From Actinoplanes oblitus (GTDB taxonomy: Bacteria; Actinomycetota; Actinomycetes; Mycobacteriales; Micromonosporaceae), in contig NZ_CP126980.1 of assembly GCF_030252345.1 (NCBI RefSeq), positions 8,255,501 through 8,319,500 on the forward strand: 64,000 bases of DNA, in the 5' to 3' direction. Numbering within the stretch: the first letter of the stretch is position 1; the number at the start of each line of letters is the position of its first letter. This document shows, piece by piece, positions 8,892 through 16,181 of the stretch. Below the pieces are notes generated by a model. It had not been told where the DNA came from. It worked only from the letters and a program-made list of their open reading frames with translations, and ran no database searches. The position numbers and the translations under genes are program-made.

Positions 8892-10042
8892 GGTGCGCAC
8901 TCCACGATCACATCCACGGCCCGGGCGAAGTCCGCCTCGGGCACACCCGCGTTGACGGTCAGCCGCAGCCGCGAGCTCCCGTCCGGGGTCGAGGGCGGCC
9001 GGAAACAGCCGACCGCCACCCCACGATCCCGGCAGTCCTCGGCCCAGCCGACCGCTGCCTCCGGGCCCGGAGCGGGCACCGAGAGGACCCCGGCGGCCGG
9101 GTCGGCCACCGGGAAGCCGGCAGCGCGCAACCGGCCCGCGATCCGGGCACCACGCTCGAACAGCGTGGCGCGCCGATCGCCGGCGGACCGGGCCAGCCCG
9201 ATCGCGGCGTGCACGCCGGCCACCACGGCCGGCGGCGGGGCGGTGTCGTAGATGAAAGTGCGGCCGGTGTCGACCAGGTGACGGATCACCGGCTCGGCGC
9301 CGGCGATCACCCCACCCGCGCCACCCAACGACTTGGAGAGCGTGGCGGTGACGATGACGTCCGGCTGACCGGCCAGGCCGGCCGCCACCACGCCGCCACC
9401 GCCAGTCGGGCCGAGCAGGCCGAGCGCGTGCGCGTCGTCGACGATCAGCAGGGCGCCGCGGGCCGAGGTGACCGCGTGCAGCTCGGCGAGCGGGGCCAGG
9501 TCGCCGTCGACCGAGAAGACCGACTCGGTGACCACCGCCGCGGTCCGGCCGGGATGGGCGTCGAGGATGGCGGCGACGGCGGCCGGATCGTTGTGCGGCG
9601 CGACGGTCACCGGCAGCCCGGAGAGCTTGCAGCCGTCGATCAGCGAGGCGTGGTTGAACGCGTCGGACACCACCAGGTCGCAGACCGTGGCGGCAAGCCG
9701 GACGACGGCCAGGTTCGCCAAGTAGCCCGAGGAGAAGACCAGCGCGCCGGCCGTGCCCAGCCAGTCGGCCAGCTCACTCTCCAGGGCGGCGTGCGCGTCG
9801 GTGCTGCCGCGCACCAGGCGGGATCCGGTGGCGCCCAGACCGTACCGGTCAAGTGCCCGCCGGGCCGCGTCGACCACCGCGACGTGGCCGGCCAGCCCCA
9901 GGTAATCGTTTCCGGCCAGGTCGACGACCTGGTCGTCGGCCGGCCGCGGCCGCAGCTGACGGGTCAGCCCCGCCTTGGCCCGCTCGCGGGCCAGGCGATC
10001 GAGCGACACCAACCAGTCCGCCAAAACGCCCCCAGAGATCAC
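8888..10042 (-). CDS. bioF: 8-amino-7-oxononanoate synthase
   Basis: 384 residues of the alpha-oxoamine synthase family (PLP fold type I). It shows the DLAGNDYLGLA N-terminal segment, GLGATGSRLVRGST, VVSDAFNHASLIDG, DDAHALGLLG, and the PLP lysine in TATLSKSLGGAGG. BioF condenses pimeloyl-ACP/CoA with L-alanine to give KAPA, the first dedicated biotin ring precursor. The GTG at 10042 lacks a clear ribosome binding site. A TTG at 10024 has GGGGG four bases upstream and could be the true start. It is transcribed with bioD (4-bp overlap) and divergently from bioB. bioA is not in the window. Confidence 0.95.
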   Translation of the reverse strand: MISGGVLADWLVSLDRLARERAKAGLTRQLRPRPADDQVVDLAGNDYLGLAGHVAVVDAARRALDRYGLGATGSRLVRGSTDAHAALESELADWLGTAGALVFSSGYLANLAVVRLAATVCDLVVSDAFNHASLIDGCKLSGLPVTVAPHNDPAAVAAILDAHPGRTAAVVTESVFSVDGDLAPLAELHAVTSARGALLIVDDAHALGLLGPTGGGGVVAAGLAGQPDVIVTATLSKSLGGAGGVIAGAEPVIRHLVDTGRTFIYDTAPPPAVVAGVHAAIGLARSAGDRRATLFERGARIAGRLRAAGFPVADPAAGVLSVPAPGPEAAVGWAEDCRDRGVAVGCFRPPSTPDGSSRLRLTVNAGVPEADFARAVDVIVECAP

Positions 10043-10109
10043 GAGAACCGGAAACTACCACCCACCTCCGACAGTCCCCGCCGGGAAGGGAAGTCTGTAG
10101 GGTACGGAC
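10043..10109. promoter_or_regulatory. Divergent bioF/bioB control region
   Basis: The 67 bp between the two divergent biotin genes must hold both promoters. The sequence TAGGGT about 10 bases before the bioB ATG is a possible -10 element, with GGGAAGGGAAG just before it. I could not identify a clear BirA-, BioQ- or BioR-type palindrome. Confidence 0.4.
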
Positions 10110-11105
10110 ATGCCTCAGATCCTCGACCGGGCACGTGCCCGGGTTCTCGACGGCGGCGCCGGCCTCGATCAGGCCGAGATCCTCGAGATCCTGCGACTGC
10201 CCGACGAAGACCTGCCCGAGCTGCTGCAGCTCGCTCACGACGTACGGATGAAGTGGTGCGGCCCGGAGGTCGAGGTCGAGGGGATCGTCTCGCTCAAGAC
10301 CGGCGGCTGCCCGGAGGACTGCCACTTCTGCTCCCAGTCCGGGCTGTTCGCGTCCCCGGTCCGTGCCGTCTGGCTGGACATCCCGTCCCTGGTGGAGGCG
10401 GCCAAGCAGACCGCCGCGACCGGCGCCACCGAGTTCTGCATCGTGGCCGCGGTGCGCGGTCCCGACCAGCGCCTGATGGACCAGATGCGGCAGGGCGTCA
10501 AAGCGATCAAGGAGGCGGTCGACATCCAGGTCGCCGCCAGCCTCGGCATGCTCACCCAGGAGCAGGTCGACGACCTCGTCGACATGGGCGTGCACCGCTA
10601 CAACCACAATCTCGAGACCTGCCAGTCCTACTTCCCGAACGTGGTGACCACCCATTCGTGGGACGAGCGCTGGTCCACCCTGACGATGGTCCGCGAGTCC
10701 GGCATGGAGGTGTGCTGCGGCGGCATCCTCGGCATGGGCGAGACGATCGAGCAGCGCGCCGAGTTCGCCGCGCAGCTGGCCGAGCTCGACCCGCACGAGG
10801 TCCCGCTGAACTTCCTCAGCCCGCGGCCGGGCACCCCGTTCGCCGACCGGCCGGTGGTGGAGGGCAAGGACGCGCTGCGCGCGATCGCCGCCTTCCGGCT
10901 GGCCATGCCCAGGACCATCCTCCGGTACGCCGGTGGCCGCGAGCTCACGCTGGGTGACCTCGGCACCCGGGACGGGCTGCTGGGCGGCATCAACGCGATG
11001 ATCGTCGGCAACTACCTGACCACGCTGGGCCGCCCCGCGACCGCCGACCTGGAACTGCTGCGGGATCTGAAGATGCCGATCAAGTCCCTGTCGGCGACGT
11101 TCTGA
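10110..11105 (+). CDS. bioB: Biotin synthase
   Basis: 331 residues, a radical-SAM enzyme with the [11 protein letters not shown] cluster motif (CxxxCxxC) near residue 67 that ligates the 4Fe-4S centre. YNHNLETC and [10 protein letters not shown] regions typical of BioB follow, as does the C-terminal [14 protein letters not shown]. It inserts sulfur into dethiobiotin. It begins with ATG and is followed directly by bsaP: its TGA shares the final A with the bsaP ATG (TGATG), indicating coupled translation. Confidence 0.97.
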   Translation: MPQILDRARARVLDGGAGLDQAEILEILRLPDEDLPELLQLAHDVRMKWCGPEVEVEGIVSLKTGGCPEDCHFCSQSGLFASPVRAVWLDIPSLVEAAKQTAATGATEFCIVAAVRGPDQRLMDQMRQGVKAIKEAVDIQVAASLGMLTQEQVDDLVDMGVHRYNHNLETCQSYFPNVVTTHSWDERWSTLTMVRESGMEVCCGGILGMGETIEQRAEFAAQLAELDPHEVPLNFLSPRPGTPFADRPVVEGKDALRAIAAFRLAMPRTILRYAGGRELTLGDLGTRDGLLGGINAMIVGNYLTTLGRPATADLELLRDLKMPIKSLSATF

Positions 11106-11281
11106 TGTACTGCGACCGGTGCGGTGAGCCGGCCGCGACGGGTGATCACGCGGCGTGCGCGGCGGCCCGGCAGCTGGAGCCGCCGCGGTTCTGCCCGGAC
11201 TGCCGCCGCCGGATGAAGGTGCAGGTGGTGCCGACCGGCTGGTCGGCCACCTGCGTCGAGCACGGCGAACGCCGGGGCTGA
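11105..11281 (+). CDS. bsaP: Biotin synthase auxiliary protein BsaP-like, 58 residues
   Basis: This short gene follows bioB with a TGATG stop-start overlap. The protein has two metal-ligand-like quartets: C3, C6, H15, C18 and C30, C33, C50, H53, the latter within [16 protein letters not shown] and a conserved TGWSATC. The C-terminal [14 protein letters not shown] pattern matches the small proteins adjacent to bioB in mycobacteria and relatives, described there as needed for biotin synthase activity. A role in Fe-S cluster maintenance of BioB is inferred from that family. A hairpin follows the stop. Confidence 0.85.
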   Translation: MYCDRCGEPAATGDHAACAAARQLEPPRFCPDCRRRMKVQVVPTGWSATCVEHGERRG

Positions 11282-11288
11282 CCCTGGG

Positions 11289-11318
11289 GGCGGCGGGCCT
11301 GAACCAGAACCCGCCGCC
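11289..11318. terminator. Hairpin between convergent bsaP and ACT-GNAT genes
   Basis: A nine-base perfect stem GGCGGCGGG / CCCGCCGCC (11289-11297 with 11310-11318) closes a 12-base loop and can extend by GGGG/CCCC past a one-base bulge. It stands in the 52-bp gap between two stop codons, so it probably terminates both directions, although there is no T-run. Confidence 0.6.
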
Positions 11319-11333
11319 ACCCCTCTCACCCGA

Positions 11334-12377
11334 TCACCCCGAGGTGGCGGGAGCCTCGTCGCCGACCGGCTGTGCGGTGGCCGGCAGGGTCACGCTGACC
11401 AGCGCGCCGTCGCGCTCCAGCGGGCCGTGGCCGAGGCGGCGCAGGGTGCGCAGCATCGCCACGTTGTCAGCGCCGGTGTGCGCCACCAGGGCGGCGAAAC
11501 CGGCCCGCTCGGCGTGGGCGCGCAGGCGGCGGAGCAGGGCGGTGCCCAGGCCGCGCCGCTGCCAGCCGTCCTCCACCAGCACCGCCACCTCGCCCAGGTC
11601 GCCCTCGGCGCACAGGCTGGCCATCGCCACCGCCCGGCCGGTCGGCGTGACGGCGAGCAGTGTCACCCCGCCGGCCGGCTCGAGCAGGCGGCGCAGCCGG
11701 GACTCGCCGGGCGCCACGCCCAGGTAACGCCGGCGCAGGGTGGCCGCGGAACAGTGGTCGTGCAGCTCGCGCACGGCCGGCAGATCGTCGGCGCCGGCCG
11801 GGCGGACGGTCACCTCGGCGCCGTCCGGCAGCATCAGGGTCACCGTCTCCCGCTGGTGACGGGAGACGCCGGCGGCGAGCTCGACCAGGGCCTGCGCCCG
11901 CGCGAACTCGGCCGGGGTGAACGCGGGCAGGGCCCGGAGCACCTCGTAGGACCCGCCGGCCGGGTCGGTCAGGGTCATCCGGCCGCCGTGCACGCCGGGC
12001 GGCTCGGCCGACAGCCGCGGGCGCCAGCGCACGTCGGTCGCGTCGAGCAGGGCGACCAGCGACTCGCCCAGCGCGTCCGGCTCGTGCACCAGGCGGCCGG
12101 CCAGGACCAGCGCGCGGGTGGGCTGGTCGGCCAGACCCTGCGCCTCGGCACGGGCCACGAACGCGTCCCGCCCGCGCCCCTTGGTCACCGCGGCCAGCAG
12201 GTCGGCCTCGGTCATCGCCTCCGGCGCGTCGACCAGGAAGTCGTCCACCGCACCGGCCTCGGTGGTGTGCACCTGCACGGCGAGGATGTTGACGGATTTC
12301 AGGGCGAGACTCGCGGTCAGCACGGACAGGTAGCCGGGGCGGTCGTCGACCGTGGCCCGGACACGCCACAGAGCCAT
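11334..12377 (-). CDS. ACT-domain / GNAT acetyltransferase fusion
   Basis: 347 residues. Residues 1-75 form an ACT domain (ALWRVRATVDDRPGYLSVLT), an amino-acid sensing fold. The middle (about 80-165) may hold a second degenerate ACT-like unit. The C-terminal ~165 residues are a GNAT domain with a MLPDGAEVTVRPAGADD entry strand and the acetyl-CoA loop VEDGWQRRGLGTALLRRL. Actinomycetes, including Micromonospora, have amino-acid-regulated protein lysine acetyltransferases with ACT and GNAT domains, so allosteric protein acetylation is the best guess. The ATG at 12377 has AAGGAG eight bases upstream; the GTG at 12386 abuts that site and is rejected. Confidence 0.85.
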   Translation of the reverse strand: MALWRVRATVDDRPGYLSVLTASLALKSVNILAVQVHTTEAGAVDDFLVDAPEAMTEADLLAAVTKGRGRDAFVARAEAQGLADQPTRALVLAGRLVHEPDALGESLVALLDATDVRWRPRLSAEPPGVHGGRMTLTDPAGGSYEVLRALPAFTPAEFARAQALVELAAGVSRHQRETVTLMLPDGAEVTVRPAGADDLPAVRELHDHCSAATLRRRYLGVAPGESRLRRLLEPAGGVTLLAVTPTGRAVAMASLCAEGDLGEVAVLVEDGWQRRGLGTALLRRLRAHAERAGFAALVAHTGADNVAMLRTLRRLGHGPLERDGALVSVTLPATAQPVGDEAPATSG

Positions 12378-12465
12378 GCGGGACACTCCTTTCGCTCTGC
12401 TTCCAGAGTGCCCCGCCGTTGTTGCCGCGGTATTGCCTGAGCTGCTATTTCCCGGGTTAGGACGG

Positions 12466-13176
12466 TCACACCTGGGCGATCGTGGCAGGCGTCACGGCGT
12501 CCAGCCGGTCACCCAGGATCACCGCGGCCGCGCGCACCAGCTGGGCCACCCGGTCCACCTCGGTGACGTGGAAGGCGGCGGCCGGCAGGTCGTCCTCGTC
12601 GGTCCGGGCGACCAGCAGCACCAGCCCACCCCTGCCGAACGGGGCCACCGCGTACCGCGCGCCACCCGGATCGGCGAACGGGCGCGCCCGCAGCGGCGTG
12701 ACCTCGGGCAGGCGCAACGGCGACGGGGCACGCCAGCTCGCGTAGGCCACCCGCGGCTCGTTGCCGACCCCGTTCGCGCCGTTCCGCGCGGCCCAGTCGG
12801 CCGAGACCACCGCGGCGGCCGCCCAGTCGGCGGCGAGCAGCCCCGGCACCGCGTCGACCAGGGTGGCCAGCCCGTCCGCCGGGTTCGCCGCGACCTGGGC
12901 GAGCAGCTCGGCGTCGTACCCGCCGTTGACCGGCGCGCCGATCGCCTTCCACACCCCGTCGACCTGCACCCCGGGGATCGCGGCCAGCCCGGCGAGGAGC
13001 CGCTCCACGCGGGCCGCGCCCGGCCACACGACAGTGAAGTCGTCGACCGCCCGCCCACCGAGCCGCTCCAGCACCACGACCTGCACGATGTCGGCCCCGG
13101 CCACACCGAGCGTGCGCGCGACCTGGCCGAGAGCGCCGGGACGGTCCGGCAGGGTGACTCGAACCCGCAGCAACAT
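12466..13176 (-). CDS. ACT-domain protein of unknown role
   Basis: 236 residues. The N terminus MLLRVRVTLPDRPGALGQVA is a classic ACT domain with the DxPGxL turn, followed by VVVLERLGGRAVDDFTV. The remaining part is Ala-rich with no catalytic domain I recognise. The start is decided by GGGAGG six bases before the ATG at 13176; the frame continues upstream but gives non-protein-like sequence. It lies upstream of, and codirectional with, the ACT-GNAT gene (88-bp gap), and the two share an N-terminal fold. A paired ligand-sensing function is possible but unproven. Confidence 0.8.
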   Translation of the reverse strand: MLLRVRVTLPDRPGALGQVARTLGVAGADIVQVVVLERLGGRAVDDFTVVWPGAARVERLLAGLAAIPGVQVDGVWKAIGAPVNGGYDAELLAQVAANPADGLATLVDAVPGLLAADWAAAAVVSADWAARNGANGVGNEPRVAYASWRAPSPLRLPEVTPLRARPFADPGGARYAVAPFGRGGLVLLVARTDEDDLPAAAFHVTEVDRVAQLVRAAAVILGDRLDAVTPATIAQV

Positions 13177-13881
13177 GGAACTCCTCCCGTCGCGGACGGC
13201 CGGTGCCGGCGCCCTTGGGTGAACACCCTGCCCATCCGGCGTTTCCGACCCGTTGCGCGGCCGTGTCCCGACCGTCAAGCCGAGCAAGATATGCCGTAAG
13301 TCACAACTCACGGTAGGCAGATGAGGCTCCGGGATTCCCGCCCGCTGTCGGGTGTCGGACACTGGGCGCGGGGGCTGGGCGGGCGGCTCAAGCAGGGTTC
13401 GGCTTTGGCTTGGGGGCTGCTTTCCGGTTACGTCGGGGGCTTCGGCGGGCCGGCAGTCACTCCTTCGACTCGCCGGCCGAGCCCCACAACCCGACCGAGC
13501 CCAGCCCACAACCCGGCCAAGCCCAGCTCACAACCCGGCCGAGCTCAGTCCACAACAGCGCAGGCCCCGCCCACCCAGGGGGCAGCCCGCCTAAGACCAG
13601 TGTCCGAGAAAAACGCAAGATCGCCAGCGAGGCTGTGGACAACCCGCCGATGTGCATTCCCTCCTGAGGGAGATCGTCGAGCGCCTCGTCACCGTTGGCC
13701 GAGGTCCGCTGGTCGCCGCCACGGCCACCGGTCCACATCGCCGATGATCGCGACCAATGCGGATGCACCGCCGGTTACGGTCCGTGGTCACTTTTCCCGG
13801 TACGCCCGCAACGCCCACATCCGCCTGATCAGCCCACCCTCAAGATCAGTCCCGGCTGGCAGTGGCGGTGGTGTCGGGGGA
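13177..13881. other. Gene-free stretch with 22-bp tandem repeat
   Basis: No convincing coding region lies here although frames are open. At 13486-13573 there are four imperfect 22-bp copies built on ACAACCCGGCC-AGCCCAGC, giving a purine-poor strand. A perfect DnaA-box word TGTGGACAA is at 13634-13642. The stretch leads into the 63-bp array. Confidence 0.6.
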
Positions 13882-14535
13882 GCTGACACCACCGTGAGCA
13901 CCAGCCGCGAGACCTCGGCTGGCCGTCACGGTGCTATCCGGGGAACTGACACCACCGTGAGCACCAGCCACCAGACCTCGGCTGGCCATCACGGTGGTAT
14001 CCGGGGAACTGACACCACCGTGAGCACCAGCCGCGAGACCTCGGCTGGCCGTCACGGTGCTATCCGGGGAACTGACACCACCGTGAGCACCAGCCACCAG
14101 ACCTCGGCTGGCCGTCACGGTGCTATCCGGGGAACTGACACCACCGTGAGCACCAGCCACCAGACCTCGGCTGGCCGTCACGGTGCTATCCGGGGAACTG
14201 ACACCACCGTGAGCACCAGCCACCAGACCTCGGCTGGCCATCACGGTGCTATCCGGGGAACTGACACCACCGTGAGCACCAGCCACCAGACCTCGGCTGG
14301 CCATCACGGTGCTATCCGGGGAACTGACACCACCGTGAGCACCAGCCACCAGACCTCGGCTGGCCATCACGGTGCTATCCGGGGAACTGACACCACCGTG
14401 AGCACCAGCCACCAGACCTCGGCTGGCCATCACGGTGCTATCCGGGGAACTGACACCACCGTGAGCACCAGCCACCAGACCTCGGCTGGCCATCACGGTG
14501 GTATCCGGGGAACTGACACCACCGTGAGCGCCAGC
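13882..14535. repeat. 63-bp tandem array, ten units plus a partial unit
   Basis: Ten head-to-tail 63-bp units start at 13882 and repeat without any length change; a truncated eleventh copy starts at 14512. Each unit can fold: CACCGTGA pairs with TCACGGTG (8 bp), and inside it CCAGCC pairs with GGCTGG (6 bp) around a ten-base loop. Differences among units fall at unit positions 1, 26, 28, 44 and 53, all unpaired in this fold. The period is a multiple of three, so both strands read as 21-residue repeats. Those peptides resemble no known protein and the frames run on into non-triplet repeats, so I regard the array as non-coding. Confidence 0.9.
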
Positions 14536-14625
14536 TGTGGTTTGTGGCTTGCGCTGGTCGGGACCGGTGTTGCCCTAGGCATCCCGCGGACCGCGACCCG
14601 GGTCGGGGACCGTGGGTGGCTACGA

Positions 14626-14704
14626 ACCGCTGGCGGCTACGAACCGCTGGCGGCCACGGACCGCTGGCGACCGCGGACCGCTGGCGGTTACGGACCGCTG
14701 GCGG
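14626..14704. repeat. 17-bp tandem repeat, five copies
   Basis: The core ACCGCTGGCGG recurs at exactly 17-bp spacing from 14626 to 14704 with variable six-base spacers. The period is not a multiple of three, which argues against the long plus-strand frame that crosses it being a gene. Confidence 0.85.
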
Positions 14705-14810
14705 CGGCCGCGACGGTGACCAACAGCCCCCGGGCCTGGCATCCCCCACCGTGACCAGCCACGGACCGCAAGGGTGGAATCGGCGGACGAAGGCCGGGAC
14801 GGCGGGACGC

Positions 14811-15090
14811 GGCGACGGCGAAGGCGCCAAGACAGCGGGGGCGACGAAACAGCGGGAGGCGACAAGAGGGCGGGAGGGGACGAGACAGCGGGAGAGCGAG
14901 ACAGCGGGGGACGAAACAGCGGGAGGCGACAAGGCAGCGGGAGTGCAAGACAGTCGAGGGAGCGAGACGGCGGAGGGGACGAGACAGCGGGAGGGCAAGA
15001 CAGTCGAGGGAGCGAGACGGCGGAGGGGACGAGACAGCGGGAGAGCGAGACAGCCGAGGGGGCGAGACGGTGGAGGGGCGAGACGGTGGA
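14811..15090. repeat. Purine-rich imperfect tandem repeats
   Basis: About 280 bp with a strongly purine-rich plus strand, built from words such as GAGACAGCGGGAG and GAGACGGCGGAGG. A 50-bp unit is duplicated almost exactly (copies beginning at 14945 and 14995). Long purine/pyrimidine asymmetry can favour triplex or R-loop formation. No gene is recognised. Confidence 0.75.
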
Positions 15091-15215
15091 GGGTGGCTGG
15101 CGGCGGGACCTGGACGCAGCCGACGGCTCCGGGACGGGTGCGCTGGGCGTACCGGAAATCGGCGGTCCGGGGTGGAAGCGGGCCGTGCGTGCCGCCGTGG
15201 GCCTAAAGTCGAGGG

Positions 15216-15335
15216 ATGATCTGCGAGCCTTGCCGGGAGCGGCGGCACGACGAGTGCAAGGGCGGATCGTGGTGCGACTGCCAGCACCGCGAGCCCGAGC
15301 CCGTCCCGCCGGTGACCGGGCCTCCCGGGCCGTGA
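15216..15335 (+). CDS. 39-residue Cys/His-rich small protein
   Basis: An ATG at 15216 opens a 39-codon frame beginning MICEPCRERRHDECKGGSWC. It contains C3, C6, H11, C14, C20, C22 and H24, a dense set of likely zinc ligands (CxxC, HxxC, CxCxH), followed by a Pro-rich tail. Its TGA overlaps the GTG start of the RibD-like gene by four bases (GTGA at 15332-15335), so the two are probably coupled. Compact HDxCxGGxWCxCQH-type micro-proteins occur in actinobacteria, but I know no function. GAGGG directly precedes the ATG, which is closer than usual. Confidence 0.65.
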   Translation: MICEPCRERRHDECKGGSWCDCQHREPEPVPPVTGPPGP

Positions 15336-16036
15336 TCCCGCTGCCGGAGGACCGCGACGGCCTGGTCGCCGCCTATCCGCGGCAGGACCGGCCGGTTCTG
15401 CGGGCCAACTTCATCGCCAGCGCCGACGGCGCGGTCTCGGTCGACGGCCTCTCGGCGGGGTTGCAGGGGCCGGGTGACAAGGAGGTCTTCGACACGCTGC
15501 GGATGGTCTGCGACGGGCTGATCGTGGCGGCCGGCACGGTGCGCGCCGAGCGCTACGACGCGCTGCGGCTGACCGCTTCCGATCGGGCCTGGCGGCGGGC
15601 TCGGGGGCTGCCGGAGTTCCCGCTCATGGTGATCGTCTCGGGGTCGCTGGACCTGGACCCGGCTCAGCTGATCTTCTCGGACGCGCCGATCCGGCCGATC
15701 GTGCTGACCCACCGGGCCGCGCCGGTCTCCCCGATCGCCGAGGTGGCCGAGGTGATAGCGGTCGGCGACGAGCGGGTCGACCTGGCCGCCGGGGTGCGGC
15801 TGCTGCACGAGCGCGGGGCCACCCAGCTGCTCTGCGAGGGCGGGCCGGCGCTGCTCGGCTCGATGATCGCGGCGGATCTGGTCGACGAGTTGTGCCTGAC
15901 CGTGGCGCCGCTGCTGATCGGTGGCCGCGCGGGCCGGATCGCGACCGGGCCGCCGGCGCCGCCGGTGTCGATGTCGCTGCGGCACGCCCTGGTCCGCGAC
16001 GACATGCTTTTCCTTCGGTACGCCCGGCGCCGCTGA
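15332..16036 (+). CDS. RibD C-terminal / dihydrofolate-reductase-like pyrimidine reductase
   Basis: 234 residues from a GTG start that overlaps the preceding micro-gene. Features fit the RibD_C family: RANFIASADGAVSVDG near the N terminus, GLIVAAGTVRAERY, FPLMVIVSGSLDL, and the NADPH-binding QLLCEGGPALLGSMI, then ELCLTVAPLLIGG. Stand-alone members in actinobacteria are annotated as pyrimidine reductases of riboflavin-type or related pathways; the real substrate is often unknown. No other riboflavin gene is nearby. The frame continues upstream through the purine-rich repeats, but that part is not protein-like. Confidence 0.85.
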   Translation: MIPLPEDRDGLVAAYPRQDRPVLRANFIASADGAVSVDGLSAGLQGPGDKEVFDTLRMVCDGLIVAAGTVRAERYDALRLTASDRAWRRARGLPEFPLMVIVSGSLDLDPAQLIFSDAPIRPIVLTHRAAPVSPIAEVAEVIAVGDERVDLAAGVRLLHERGATQLLCEGGPALLGSMIAADLVDELCLTVAPLLIGGRAGRIATGPPAPPVSMSLRHALVRDDMLFLRYARRR

Positions 16037-16090
16037 TCCGTGCCCATCGCCGCAGGCATCAGGCGCGCCTCCGTCGATTGATCCAGATCT

Positions 16091-16131
16091 TGTGCATAAC
16101 TCTGTGGATGGACACCAGAAGTTGTGGAAAA
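16091..16131. promoter_or_regulatory. Cluster of three DnaA-box-like words
   Basis: Within 41 bp upstream of the HerA gene are TGTGCATAA (16091), TGTGGATGG (16103) and TGTGGAAAA (16123), matching the DnaA box TGTGGATAA at 8, 7 and 8 of 9 positions in the same orientation. They lie in a locally AT-richer 145-bp gap that must also carry the promoter of the repair operon. DnaA binding is only a suggestion. Confidence 0.35.
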
Positions 16132-16181
16132 CCCGAACGGGTGGCCCACCGGCGGGCAATTTGTCGTACCCCTGAGGCACC

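Noticed and set aside
10043..10109. Riboswitch or BirA-type operator before the biotin genes
   Set aside because: The 67-bp gap is too short for a known riboswitch and I found no convincing operator palindrome.
13882..14535. CRISPR array
   Set aside because: There are no distinct spacers: the whole 63-bp unit is repeated, and no cas gene is present.
13321..14754. A 477-codon plus-strand frame and a 216-codon minus-strand frame across the 63-bp array, encoding 21-residue repeats
   Set aside because: The frame is open only because 63 is divisible by three. It continues through a 17-bp repeat that would shift register, the flanks are not protein-like, and neither has a ribosome binding site.
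14774..15331. N-terminal extension of the RibD-like protein through the purine-rich repeats
   Set aside because: The extension is low-complexity Arg/Gly/Glu repeat sequence, while the GTG at 15332 is positioned by the overlap with the micro-gene and matches the usual family length.
16091..16131. Origin of replication
   Set aside because: Only three imperfect DnaA-like words and none of the dnaA-dnaN-parAB neighbourhood expected at oriC in actinobacteria.
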